Shown piece after piece: positions 38,075-52,400 of a stretch of 64,000 nucleotides of DNA. Origin of the DNA: Ecdyonurus torrentis (Eukaryota > Arthropoda > Insecta > Ephemeroptera > Heptageniidae). Position numbers and translations under genes: made by a program. The stretch covers positions 32,881,873-32,945,872 of the forward strand of contig OX439127.1 in NCBI GenBank assembly GCA_949318235.1, read 5' to 3'. The notes under the pieces were generated by a model. That model was not told the DNA's origin. It made no database searches and saw only the letters and a program-made list of their open reading frames with translations. The number at the start of each line of letters is the position of its first letter. The stretch's first letter is position 1.

Positions 38075-38788
38075 AGCCACATAAGTTTATGATGTGCATA
38101 AGATACACTCCCCCTTTTGGGAGCGTGGGGTATATTTCTGTCTCTTTTTTTGGCTGCAAGAATAGAAAATTGAGGGTTTTCAGCAAATTTGTTCTCTTTT
38201 ATTTTATTTATTATAGGCCAAATTATTATTATACATAAGTTTAGTCAAATTCTTTAAAGATAACAAATTATTATGAAAATATTTATTTCAATTATATTAA
38301 AAAGAGTTTGTTATGAGCAGATAACTTTTTTTCTGTGTTCTCTACATGGTCAACATAAATTACGTAATTTAAGATGCACTTATTTTAAATTCATAAATAT
38401 GTTGTTACTTTAGAACTGTGGAAAAAAAGCTATGAAACATAAAAGAACCAACTTGCATATTATTCAATGCAATAAATTACGATATAATTGCTAAAATGGG
38501 CCAGCATAATATTTTATTTTTTTACCAAGTATATTTTTTTATTATTTTTTTTCTACTTTAATATACTATTTAATAATTAAAAGCAACATATTACCCACTG
38601 ATTCTGATTAATTACTGTTATTAAAAATGCATCTAAAAAAAAGAGCAAAATATATATTTATAATATTATAATGATAACAATTATTATTGCATTATTTGTC
38701 ATTTGCATGGAAGATTATATTTTACAAAACACACACACAATTATTTGTCACCTATAGGGCACAAAAAATGGTTTGTAACTAAGTGTTG
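38075..38788. other. Spacer of the palindrome
   Basis: About 714 bp of AT-rich sequence not shared between arms. It contains ACTCCCCCTTTTGGGAGCG (a small hairpin) near 38106 and an ACACACACAC run near 38730. No open frame of note, so no transposase lies in the loop. The arm edges nearby carry AGCGTAGCCAGGATTTACAC (38014 onward) and its inverted copy near 38833, a phrase I associate with degenerate hemipteran repeats. Confidence 0.6.
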
Positions 38789-39799
38789 CTTTCAGCTTTT
38801 GCTGTAACCGACCAACCTCCCACCGTCCCAGTGTAAATCCAGGCTACGCTCCTGAACCTTACACCTTTATTTTTGTAACAAGTAAAATTTATTATTTTTT
38901 TATCGTAAGTCTACACGTAGAAAAGTAGCTAAAAATTACTTATTAGACGTTTTTAAGAATAAACTTGTTATATGTATACAATGCTATGTTATTTATGATA
39001 TGGAGAGCTAACTGAACTGTTTCCCACTGAAGAAATAACATTTATACTAACAAGTTACGTTGACGGTTCAAACCTTTGAAATTCAGTTGTTAGTTTGTAC
39101 TGAAGAGTTACATCTATGTAACTGAAAAATTTGTAGAATTTTTGTTTCCCGTGAAGGAAAAAAAAATATATATTACAAAATATAACCAATTTATTACCCA
39201 CTGTATAATTAATTACTAAAGCATAAAGTGAAGAAAAAAATGTATGATGCGGCGTTTGCATGAAAGAATATATTTTACAGAAAACAAACAATACTATGTG
39301 CCCCAAATTTAATTAAAGTCTAAATTTCTACAGCACAGCCTCAGCCCTCAGCAATAAAATTAAGCGATAAAAATAAAAATAGATTACAGAGTAAGTTTTC
39401 GCATGACGTCATACTGATTGCGCTTCGACGCCATACTGGATCAATGAACAACATTGCTCAGCATAGGACAAACTTCAGTTTTTGCACTTTTATTTGTAAA
39501 AACGGTCAATATTCTGTTATTATTATTTTTCTCGCATATCTGAGATTCTAATTTATCCTATTAACAGCAATAATGCTCTCAAAAATATTGTTTACTATTT
39601 TTGAACTGGCAAAACGAGTCATTTTCCTATGCGGCGTATAATATTGATTGATCCAACATGGCGTTGGCTTTAATATATGTATGCTTAAATTCTGTAGTTA
39701 TATTCTGAATAACAGTTTGACGCTTTTAAATAGCAAACAATACAGTAGATAACGATTAAATAAAGTTTTAAATAAGAAGCGCGTAAATAACATATCCTT

Positions 39800-40310
39800 C
39801 TAACCAATTCCACTCAATAAAATAAACAAAAATATATTTCTAACCAATTCCCATTCTAATCAATTCCACTCAATAAAAAAAATGAAAATATATTTCTAAC
39901 CAATTCCGATTCTAACCAATTCCCATTCTAATCAATTCCACTCAATAAAATAAATAAAAATATTTTTCTAACCAGTTCCGATTCTAACCAATTCCCATTC
40001 TAATCAATTCCACTCAATAAAATAAATAAAAATTTCTTTCTAACCAGTTCCGATTCTAATCAATTCCCATTCTAATCAATTCCACTCAATAAAATAAATA
40101 AAAATATCTTTCTAACCAGTTCCGATTCTAACCAATTCCGATTCTAATCAATTCCACTCAATAAAATAAATAAAAATTTCTTTCTAACCAGTTCCGATTC
40201 TAACCAATTCCCATTCTAATCAATTCCACTCAATTAAATAAATGAAAATTTCTTTCTAACCAGTTCCGATTCTAACCAATTCCCATTCTAATCAATTCCA
40301 CTATGTAATA
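39800..40310 (-). repeat. 72-bp tandem array, right arm (about 8 copies)
   Basis: Inverted counterpart of the left array. CCACTCAATAAA-type landmarks fall at about 39810, 39866, 39938, 40010, 40082, 40154, 40226 and 40298. The array is about three units shorter than the left one, and its innermost interval is 56 bp. Confidence 0.92.
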
Positions 40311-40461
40311 AATAAAATGCAATGCCATGTTGCCATATTATTATAAAATAAGACACCCCCCACCACTGACGTCGTCTCATCGAACTCATCCCCACCACTC
40401 TTATTTTTTCTAACCATTTCCGATTCTAACCATTTCCAATTCTAAACAATTCCTGTGACCC

Positions 40462-43400
40462 GATATACACACACCTATGTTTGTGTGTGGGTAGTACAAA
40501 TCCCAATCTATGTTGAAAATTAGTTTTGAATCCTAGCGCGATGTTTTTGTATTTTTCATAAGCCATAATTATGTATTTAAGATAATATTAAGTAAAAATA
40601 TTATGTTTAAAGAATAGGTAAAAATAGGAATCGCATAATACACACATCTATGTTTGTGAGCAAGCAGTGAGGGTCCCCACCGATTTTGAAATCTCGTTTT
40701 TTTTTCATGGCACAATGTTTTTGTATTTTACATAATGCATTCAATTTTTTTTAGATAGTAAAAAGTGAAAATGTTGTGATTAAAGGATCAATAAAAACAA
40801 GCTTCACATAATAAACACACGTTTGTTTTTAACAAAGTTGAAGGCGTCTGAACCTAATAGGAAATCTCGTTTAATTCCCTGTCTTGATGTTTATGTATTT
40901 TACATAAGCCTTTTATGTGTTTGTTTGACCGTATTTTAGAGAAAATATTATGTTAAAGGAATCTGTAAAATATAACACAAGATATACACACACCTATGTT
41001 TGTGTGTGGGTAGTACAAATCCCAATCTATGATAAAAATTAGTTTTGAATCCTAGCGCGATGTTTTTGTATTTCTATATAAGCCATAATTATGTATTTAA
41101 GATAATATTAAGTAAAATTATTATGTTTAAAGAATATGCAAAATAGGCATTGCATAATACACACATCTATGTTTGTGAGCAAGCAGTGAGGGTCCCCACC
41201 GATCTTGAAATCTTGTTTTATTTCATGGCGCAATGTTTTTGTATTTTACTTAATGCATTCATATGTTTTTTAGATCGTAAAAAGTGAGAATTTTGTGATT
41301 AAACGATCGGTAAAAAAAAGCTTCACATAATACACACACGTATGTTTGTAAGAAAGCTGTAGGCGTCCGAACCTATTAGGAAATCTCGTTTAATTCCCTG
41401 TCTTGATGTTTATGTATTTTACATAAGCAATTTATGTGTTTTTTTGACCGTAATTTAGAGAAAATATTATGTTAAAGGAATCTGTAAAATATAACACAAG
41501 ATATACACACACCTATGTTTGTGTGTGGGTAGTACAAATCCCAATCTATGTTGAAAATTAGTTTTGAATCCTAGCGCGATGTTTTTGTATTTTTTATAAG
41601 CCATAGTTATGTATTTAAGATAATATTAAGTAAAAATATTATGTTTAAAGAATAGGTAAAAATAGGCATCGCATAATGCACTTATCTATGTTTGTGAGCA
41701 AGCAGTGAGGGTCCCCACCGATCTTGAAATCTTGTTTTATTTCATGGCGCAATGTTTTTGTACTTTACATAATGCATTCATATGTTTTTTAGATAGTAAA
41801 AAGTGAAAATGTTGTGATTAAACGATCGGTAAAAACAAGCTTCACATAATACACACACGTATGTTTGTAAGAAAGCTGTAGGCGTCCGAACCTATTAGGA
41901 AATCTCGTTTAATTCCCTGTCTTGATGTTTATGTATTTTACATAAGCCTTTTATGTGTTTGTTTGACCGTATTTTAGAGAAAATATTTTGTTAAAGGAAT
42001 CTGTAAAATATAAAACAAGATATACACACACCTATGTTTGTGTGTGGTTAGTACAAATCCCAATCTATGTTGCAAATTAGTTTTGAATCCTAGCGCTATG
42101 TTTTTGTATTTTTTATAAGCCATAATTATGTATTTAAGCTAATATTAAGTAAAAATATTATGTTTAATAATATTTATAATAGGCATCGCATAATACACAC
42201 ATCTATGTTTGTGAGCAAGCAGTGAGGGTCCCCACCGATCTTGAAATATTGTTTTATTTCATGGCGCCATGTTTTTGTATTTTACATAATGCATTCATAT
42301 GTTTTTTAGATAGTAAAAAGTGAAAATGTTGTGATTAAAGGATCGGTAAAAAAAAGCTTCACATAATACACACTCCTATGTTTGTAAGAAAGCTGTAGGC
42401 GTCCGAACCTATTAGGAAATCTCGTTTAATTCCCTGTCTTGATGTTTATGTATTTTACATAAGCAATTTATGTGTTTTTTTGACCGTAATTTAGAGAAAA
42501 TATTATGTTAAAGGAATCTGTAAAATATAACACAAGATATACACACACCTATGTTTGTGTGTGGTTAGTACAAATCCCAATCTATGTTGCAAATTAGTTT
42601 TGAATCCTAGCGCTATGTTTTTGTATATTTCATAAGCTATAATTATGTATTTAAGATAATATTAAGTAAAAATATTATGTTTAAAGAATATTTATAATAG
42701 GCATTGCATAATACACACATGTATAATTGTGAGCAAGCAGTGAGGGTCCCCACCGATCTTGAAATCTTGTTTTATTTCATGGCGCAATGTTTTTGTATTT
42801 TACGTAATGCATTCATATGTTTTTTAGATAATAAAAAGTGAAAATGTTGTGATTAAACGATCGGTAAAAAAAAGCTTCACATAATACACACTCGTATGTT
42901 TGTAAGAAAGCTGTAGGCGTCCGAAACTATTAGGAAATCTCGTTTAATTCCCTGTCTTGATGTTTATGTATTTTACATAAGACTTGTATGTGTTTGTTTG
43001 ACCGTATTTTAGAGAAAATATTTTGTTAAAGGAATCTGTAAAATGTAACACAAGATATACACACACCTATGTCTGTGTGTGGGTAGTACAAATCCCAATC
43101 TATGTTGAAAATTAGTTTTGAATCCTAGCGCGATGTTTTTGTATTTTTCATAAGCCATAAATAATTATGTATTTAAGATACTAATAAGTAAATATTATTT
43201 TTAAAGAAAAATTTAAAATAGGCATCGCATAATACACACATTTATGTTTGTAAGCAAGCAGAGAGGGTCCCCACCGATCTTGAAATCTTGTTCTATTTCA
43301 TGGCGCAATGTTTTTGTATTTTACATAATGCATTCAATTTTTTTTAGATAGTAAAAAGTAAAAATGTTGTGATTAAACGATCGGTAAAAAAAAGCTTCAC

Positions 43401-46400
43401 ATAATACACACACGTATGTTTGTAAAAAACCTGTAGGCGTCCGAACCTATTAGGAAATCTCGTTTAATTCCCTGTCTTGATGTTTATGTATTTTACATAA
43501 GCCTTGTATGTGTTTGTTTGACCGTATTTTTGAGAAAATATTATGTTAAAGGAATCTGTAAAATATAACACAAGATATACACACACCTATGTTTGTGTGT
43601 GGGTAGTACCAATCCCAATCTATGTTGCAAATTAGTTTTGAATCCTAGCGCTATGTTTTTGTATATTTCATTAGCTATAATTATGTATTTAAGATAATAT
43701 TAAGTAAAAATATTATGTTTAAAGAATATTTATAATAGGCATTGCATAATACACACATGTATGTTTGTGAGCAAGCAGTGAGGGTCCCCACCGATCTTGA
43801 AATCTTGTTTTATTTCATGGCGCAATGTTTTTGTATTTTACGTAATGCATTCATATGTTTTTTAGATAGTAAAAAGTGAAAAAGTTGTGATTAAACGATC
43901 GGTAAAAACAAGCTTCACATAATACACACCTGTTTGTTTGTAACAAAGCTGAAGGCGTCCGAACCTATTAGGAAATCTCGTTTAATTCCCTGTCTTGATG
44001 TTTATGTATTTTACATAAGCCTTGTATGTGTTTGTTTGACCGTATTTTAGAGAAAATATTATGTTAAGGGAATCTGTAAAATATAACACAAGATATACAC
44101 ACACCTATGTTTGTGTGTGGGTAGTACAAATCCCAATCTATGTTGAAAATTAGTTTTGAATCCTAGCGCGATGTTTTTGTATTTTTCATAAGCCATAATT
44201 ATGTATTTAAGCCAATATTAAGTAAAAATATTATGTTTAAAGAATATTCAAAATAGGCATTGCATAATACACACATCTATGTTTGTGAGCAAGCAGTGAG
44301 GGTCCCCACCGATCTTGAAATCTTGTTTTATTTCATGGCGCAATGTTTTTGTATTTTACTTAATGCATTCATATGTTTTTTAGATAGTAAAAAGTGAAAA
44401 TGTTGTGATTAAACGATCGGTAAAAACAAGCTTCACATAATACACACACGTATGTTTGTAACAAAGCTGTAGGCGTCCGAACCTATTAGGAAATCTCGTT
44501 TAATTCCCTGTCTTGATGTATATGTATTTTACATAAGCCTTGTATGTGTTTGTTTGACCGTATTTTAGAGAAAATATTATGTTAAAGGAATCTGTAAAAT
44601 ATAACACAAGATATACACACACCTATGTTTGTGTGTGGGTAGTACAAATCCCAATCTATGTTGAAAATTAGTTTTGAATCATAGCGCGATGTTTTTGTAT
44701 TTTTTATAAGCCATAATTATGTATTTAAGCTAATATTAAGTAAAAATATTATGTTTAAAGAATATTCAAAATAGGCATTGCATAATACACACATCTATGT
44801 TTGTGAGCAAGCAGTGAGGGTCCCCACCGATCTTGAAATCTTGTTTTATTTCATGGCGCAATATTTTTGTATTTTACTTAATGGAATTCATATGTTTTTT
44901 AGATAGTAAAAAGTGAAAATGTTGTGATTCAACGATCGGAAAAAAAAAGCTTCACATAATACACACTCGTATGTTTGAAAGAAAGCTGTAGGCGTCCGAA
45001 CCTATTAGGAAATCTCGTTTAATTCCCTGTCTTGTTGTTTATGTATTTTTTATAAGCAATTTATGTGTTTTTTTGACCGTAATTTAGAGAAAATATTATG
45101 TTAAAGGAATCTGTAAAATATAACACAAGATATACACACACCTATGTTTGTGTGTGGGTAGTACAAATCCCAATCTATGTTGAAAATTAGTTTTGAATCC
45201 TAGCGCGATGTTTTTGTATTTTTCATAAGCCATAATTATGTATTTAAGATAATATTAAGTAAAAATATTATGTTTAAAGAATATTTAAAATAGGAATTGC
45301 ATAATACACACATCTATGTTTGTGAGCAAGCAGTGAGGGTCCCCACCGATCTTGAATCTTGTTTTATTTCATGGCGCAATGTTTTTGTATTTTACTTAAT
45401 CCATTCATATGTTTTTTAGATCGTAAAAAGTGAAAATTTTGTGATTAAACGATCGGTAAAAACAAGCTTTACATAATACACACACGTATGTTTGTAAGAA
45501 AGCTGTAGGCGTCCGAACCTATTAGGAAATCTCGTTTAATTCCCTGTCTTGATGTTTATGTATTTTACATAAGCCTTTTATGTGTTTGTTTGACCGTATT
45601 TTAGAGAAAATATTTTGTTAAAGGAATCTCTAAAATATAACACAACATATACACACACTTATGTTTGTGTGTGGGTAGTACAAATCCCAATGTATGTTGA
45701 AAATTAGTTTTGAATCCTAGCGCGATGTTTTTGTATTTTTTATAAGCCATAATTATGTATTTAAGCTAATATTAAGTAAAAATATTATGTTTAATAATAT
45801 TTATAATAGGCATCGCATAATACACACATCTATGTTTGTGAGCAAGCAGTGAGGGTCCTTACCGATCTTGAAATGTTGTTTTATTTCATGGCGCAATGTT
45901 TTTGTATTTTACATAATGCATTCATATGTTTTTTAGATAGTAAAAAGTGAAAATAATGTGATTAAACGATCGGTAAAAAAAAGCTTGACATAATACACAC
46001 TCGTATGTTTGAAAGAAAGCTGTAGGCGTCCGAACCTATTAGGAAATCTCGTTTAATTCCCTGTCTTGATGTTTATGTATTTTTTATAAGCAATTTATGT
46101 GTTTTTTTGACCGTAATTTAGAGAAAATATTATTTTAAAGGAATCTGTAAAATATAACACAAGATATACACACACCTATGTTTGTGTGTGGGTAGTACAA
46201 ATCCCAATCTATGTTGAAAATTAGTATTGAATCCTAGCGCGATGTTTTTGTATTTTTCATAAGCCATAATTATGTATTTAAGCTAATATTAAGTAAAAAT
46301 ATTATGTTTAATAATATTTATAATAGGCATCGCATAATACACACATCTATGTTTGTGAGCAAGCAGTGAGGGTCCTTACCGATCTTGAAATGTTGTTTTA

Positions 46401-49400
46401 TTTCATGGCGCAATGTTTTTGTATTTTACATAATGCATTCATATGTTTTTTAGATAGTAAAAAGTAAAAATTTTGTGATTAAACGATCGGTAAAAACAAG
46501 CTTCACATAATACACACACGTATGTTTGTAAGAAAGCTGTAGGCGTCCGAACCTATTAGGAAATCTCGTTTAATTCCCTGTCTTGATGTTTATGTATTTT
46601 ACATAAGCAAATTATGTGTTTTTTTGACCGTAATTTAGAGAAAATATTATGTTAAAGGTTACTGTAAAATATAACACAAGATATACACACACCTATGTTT
46701 GTGTGTGGGTAGTACAAATCCCAATCTATGTTGAAAATTAGTTTTGAATCCTAGCGCGATGTTTTTGTATTTTTCATAAGCCATAAATTATTATGTATTT
46801 AAGATACTATTAAGTAAATATTATTTTTAAAGAAAAATTTAAAATAGGCATCGCATAATACACACATTTATGTTTGTAAGCAAGCAGTGAGGGTCCCCAC
46901 CGATCTTGAAATCTTGTTCTATTTCATGGCGCAATGTTTTTGTATTTTACATAATGCATTCAATTTTTTTTAGATAGTAAAAAGTGAAAATGTTGTGATT
47001 AAACGATCGGTAAAAAAAAGCTTCACATAATACACACACGTATGTTTGTAAGAAAGCTGTAGGCGTCCGAACCTATTAGGAAATCTCGTTTAATTCCCTG
47101 TCTTGAAATTTATGTATTTTACATAAGCCTTGTATGTGTTTGTTTGACCGTATTTTAGAGAAAATATTATGTTAAAGGAATCTGTAAAATATAACACAAG
47201 ATATACACACACCTATGTTTGTGTGTGGGTAGTATAAATCCCAATCTATGTTGAAAATTAGTTTTGAATCCTAGCGCGATGTTTTTGTATTTTTCATAAG
47301 CCATAATTATGTATTTAAGATAATATTAAGTAAAAATATTATGTTTAAAGAATATTTAAAATAGGAATTGCATAATACACACATCTATGTTTGTGAGCAA
47401 GCTGTGAGGGTCCCCACCGATCTTGAAATCTTGTTTTATTTCATGGCGCAATGTTTTTGTATTTTACTTAATGCATTCATATGTTTTTTAGATCGTAAAA
47501 AGTGAAAATTTTGTGATTAAACGATCGGTAAAAACAAGCTTTACATAATACACACACGTATGTTTGTAAGAAAGCTGTAGGCGTCCGAACCTATTAGGAA
47601 ATCTCGTTTAATTCCCTGTCTTGATGTTTATGTATTTTACATAAGCCTTGTATGTGTTTGTTTGACCGTATTTTAGAGAAAATATTATGTTAAAGGAATC
47701 TGTAAAATATAACACAAGATATACACACACCTATGTTTGTGTGTGGGTAGTACAAATCCCAATCTATGTTGAAAATTAGTTTTGAATCCTAGCGCGATGT
47801 TTTTGTATATTTTATAAGCCATAATTATGTATTTAAGCTAATATTAAGTAAAAATATTATGTTTAATAATATTTATAATAGGCATCGCATAATACACACA
47901 TCTATGTTTGTGAGCAAGCAGTGAGGGTCCCCACCGATCTTGAAATCTTGTTTTATTTCATGGCACAATGTTTTTGTATTTTACATAATGCATTTATATG
48001 TTTTTAAGATAGTAAAAAGTGAAAATTTTGGGATTAAACTATTGAAAAAAAAAAGCTTCACTTAATACACACACGTATGTTTGTAAGAAAGCTGTAGGCG
48101 TCCGAACCTATTAGGAAATCTCGTTTAATTCCCTGTCTTGATGTTTATGTATTTTACATAAGCAATTTATGTGTTTGTTTGACCGTATTTTAGAGAAAAT
48201 ATTATGTTAAAGGAATCTGTAAAATATAACACAAGATATACACAAACCTATGTTTGTGTGTGGGTAGTACAAATCCCAATCTATGTTGAAAATTAGTTTT
48301 GAATCCTAGCGCGATGTTTTTGTATTTTTCATAAGCCATAATTATGTATTTAAGATAATATTAAGTAAAAATATTATGTTTAAAGAATATTTAAAATAGG
48401 CATTGCATAATACACACATCTATGTTTGTGAGCAAACAGTGAGGGTCCTTACCGATCTTGAAATCTTGTTTTATTTCATGGCGCAATGTTTTTGTATTTT
48501 ACTTAATGCATTCATATGTTTTTTAGATCGTAAAAAGTAAAAATTTTGTGATTAAACGATCGGTAAAAACAAGCTTCACATAATACACACACGTATGTTT
48601 GTAACAAAGCTGTAGGCGTCCGAACCTATTAGGAAATCTCGTTTAATTCCCTGTCTTGATGTTTATGTATTTTACATAAGCAATTTATGTGTTTTTTTGA
48701 CCGTAATTTAGAGAAAATATTATGTTAAAGGAATCTGTAAAATATAACACAAGATATACACACACCTATGTTTGTGTGTGGGTAGTACAAATCCCAATTT
48801 ATGTTAAAAATTAGTTTTGAATCCTAGCGCGATGTTTTTGTATTTTTCATAAGCCATAATTATGTATTTAAGATAATATTAAGTAAAAATATCATGTTTA
48901 AAGAATAGGTAAAAATAGGCATCGCATAATACACACATCTATGTTTGTGAGCAAGCAGTGAGGGTCCCCACCGATCTTGAAATCTCGTTTTTTTTCATGG
49001 CACAATGTTTTTGTATTTTACATAATGCTTTCATATGTTTTTAATATAGTAAAAAGTGAAAATTTTGAGATTAAACGATCGGTAAAAAAAAGCTTCACAT
49101 AATACACACACGTTTGTTTGTAACAAAGCTGTAGGCGTCCGAACCTATTAGGAAATCTCGTTTAATTCCCTGTCTTGATGTTAACGTATTTTACATAAGC
49201 CTTTTATGTGTTTTTTTGACCGTAATTTAGAGAAAATATTATGTTAAAGGAATCTGTAAAATATAACACAAGATATACACACACCTATGTTTGTGTGTGG
49301 GTAGTACAAATCCCAATCTATGTTGAAAATTAGTTTTGAATCCTAGCGCGATGTTTTTGTATTTTTCATAAGCCATAATTATGTATTTAAGATAATATTA

Positions 49401-52400
49401 AGTAAAAATATTATGTTTAAAGAATATTTAAAATAGGCATTGCATAATACACACATCTATGTTTGTGAGCAAACAGTGAGGGTCCTTACCGATCTTGAAA
49501 TCTTGTTTTATTTCATGGCGCAATGTTTTTGTATTTTACTTAATGCATTCATATGTTTTTTAGATCGTAAAAAGTAAAAATTTTGTCATTAAACGATCGG
49601 TAAAAACAAGCTTCACATAATACACACACGTATGTTTGTAAGAAAGCTGTAGGCGTCCGAACCTATTAGGAAATCTCGTTTAATTCTCTGTCTTGATGTT
49701 TATGTATTTTACATAAGCAATTTATGTGTTTTTTTGACCGTAATTTAGAGAAAATATTATGTTAAAGGAATCTGTAAAATATAACACAAGATATACACAC
49801 ACCTATGTTTGTGTGTGGGTAGTACAAATCCCAATCTATGTTGAAAATTAGTTTTGAATCCTAGCGCGATGTTTTTGTATTTTTCATAAGCCATAATTAT
49901 GTATTTAAGATAATATTAAGTAAAAATATTATGTTTAAAGAATATTTAAAATAGGAATTGCATAATACACACATCTATGTTTGTGAGCAAGCAGTGAGGG
50001 TCCCCACCGATCTTGAAATCTTGTTTTATTTCATGGCGCAATGTTTTTGTATTTTACTTAATGCATTCATATGTTTTTTAGATCGTAAAAAGTGAAAATT
50101 TTGTGATTAAACGATCGGTAAAAACAAGCTTTACATAATACACACACGTATGTTTGTAAGAAAGCTGTAGGCGTCCGAACCTATTAGGAAATCTCGTTTA
50201 ATTCCCTGTCTTGATGTTTATGTATTTTACATAAGCCTTTTATGTGTTTGTTTGACCGTATTTTAGAGAAAATATTTTGTTAAAGGAATCTCTAAAATAT
50301 AACACAAGATATACACACACCTATGTTTGTGTGTGGGTAGTACAAATCCCAATCTATGTTGAAAATTAGTTTTGAATCCTAGCGCGATGTTTTTGTATTT
50401 TTTATAAGCCATAATTATGTATTTAAGCTAATATTAAGTAAAAATATTATGTTTAATAATATTTATAATAGGCATCGCATAATACACACATCTATGTTTG
50501 TGAGCAAGCAGTGAGGGTCCTTACCGATCTTGAAATCTTGTTTTATTTCATGGCGCAATGTTTTTGTATTTTACTTAATGCATTCATATGTTTTTTAGAT
50601 CGTAAAAAGTAAAAATTTTGTGACTAAACGATCGGTAAAAACAAGCTTTACATAATACACACACGTATGTTTGTAAGAAAGCTGTAGGCGTCCGAACCTA
50701 TTAGGAAATCTCGTTTAATTCCCTGTCTTGATGTTTATGTATTTTACATAAGCAATTTATGTGTTTTTTTGACCGTAATTTAGAGAAAATATTATGTTAA
50801 AGGAATCTGTAAAATATAACACAAGATATACACACACCTATGTTTGTGTGTGGGTAGTACAAATCCCAATCTATGTTGAAAATTAGTTTTGAATCCTAGC
50901 GCGATGTTTTTGTATTTTTCATAAGCCATAATTATGTATTTAAGATAATATTAAGTAAAAATATTATGTTTAAAGAATATTTAAAATAGGAATTGCATAA
51001 TACACACATCTATGTTTGTGAGCAAGCAGTGAGGGTCCCCACCGATCTTGAAATCTTGTTTTATTTCATGGCGCAATGTTTTTGTATTTTACTTAATGCA
51101 TTCATATGTTTTTTAGATCGTAAAAAGTGAAAATTTTGTGATTAAACGATCGGTAAAAACAAGCTTCACATAATACACACACGTATGTTTGTAAGAAAGC
51201 TGTAGGCGTCCGAACCTATTAGGAAATCTCGTTTAATTCCCTGTCTTGATGTTTATGTATTTTACATAAGCCTTTTATTTGTTTGTTTGACCGTATTTTA
51301 GAGAAAATATTTTGTTAAAGGAATCTCTAAAATATAACACAAGATATACACACATCTATGTTTGTGTGTGGGTAGTACAAATCCCAATCTATGTTGAAAA
51401 TTAGTTTTGAATCCTAGCGCGATGTTTTTGTATTTTTTATAAGCCATAATTATGTATTTAAGATAATATTAAGTAAAAATATTATGTTTAATAATATTTA
51501 TAATAGGCATCGCATAATACACACATCTATGTTTGTGAGCAAGCAGTGAGGGTCCTAACCGATCTTAAAATCTTGTTTTATTTCATGGCGCAATGTTTTT
51601 GTATTTTACATAATGCATTCATATGTTTTTTAGATAGTAAAAAGTGAAAATAATGTGATTAAACGATCGGTAAAAAAAAGCTTGACATAATACACACTCG
51701 TATGTTTGAAAGAAAGCTGTAGGCGTCCGAACCTATTAGGAAATCTCGTTTAATTCCCTGTCTTGATGTTTATGTATTTTACATAAGCAATTTATGTGTT
51801 TTTTTGACCGTAATTTAGAGAAAATATTATGTTAAAGGAATCTGTAAAATATAACACAAGATATACACACACCTATGTTTGTGTGTGGGTAGTACAAATC
51901 CCAATCTATGTTGAAAATTAGTTTTGAATCCTAGCGCGATGTTTTTGTATTTTTCATAAGCCATAATTATGTATTTAAGATAATATTAAGTAAAAATATT
52001 ATGTTTAAAGAATATTTAAAATAGGCATTGCATAATACACACATCTATGTTTGTGAGCAAACAGTGAGGGTCCTTACCGATCTTGAAATCTTGTTTTATT
52101 TCATGGCGCAATGTTTTTGTATTTTACTTAATGCATTCATATGTTTTTTAGATCGTAAAAAGTAAAAATTTTGTGATTAAACGATCGGTAAAAACAAGCT
52201 TCACATAATACACACACGTATGTTTGTAACAAAGCTGTAGGCGTCCGAACCTATTAGGAAATCTCGTTAAATTCCCTGTCTTGATGTTTATGTATTTTAC
52301 ATAAGCAATTTATGTGTTTTTTTGACCGTAATTTAGAGAAAATATTATGTTAAAGGAATCTGTAAAATATAACACAAGATATACACACACCTATGTTTGT

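Larger units (their letters stand above)
36238..40461. mobile_element. 4.2-kb palindromic foldback element
   Basis: The left arm (36238-38074, about 1837 bp) and right arm (38789-40461, about 1673 bp) are inverted copies around a 714-bp spacer. The outer ends are GGGGCATCGGAATTG and, on the other strand, GGGTCACAGGAATTG. Unique parts of the arms, for example around 37310-37530 and 39420-39640, are almost identical. Each arm has a 72-bp tandem array near its outer end. No transposase frame is visible. Long inverted repeats with terminal direct repeats are the hallmark of Foldback/Galileo-style elements. I see no target duplication: the left flank is satellite 1 and the right flank is satellite 2. 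Confidence 0.88.

Noticed and set aside
37929..38186. 85-codon minus-strand open frame in the left palindrome arm
   Set aside because: The matching segment of the right arm does not preserve the frame, and it crosses the arm/spacer border.
36238..40461. Palindrome as an assembly fold-back artefact
   Set aside because: A simple artefact would give identical arms and no spacer; the arms differ in tandem copy number and by an 85-bp replacement, and the spacer is unique. A misjoin at the outer edges is still possible.
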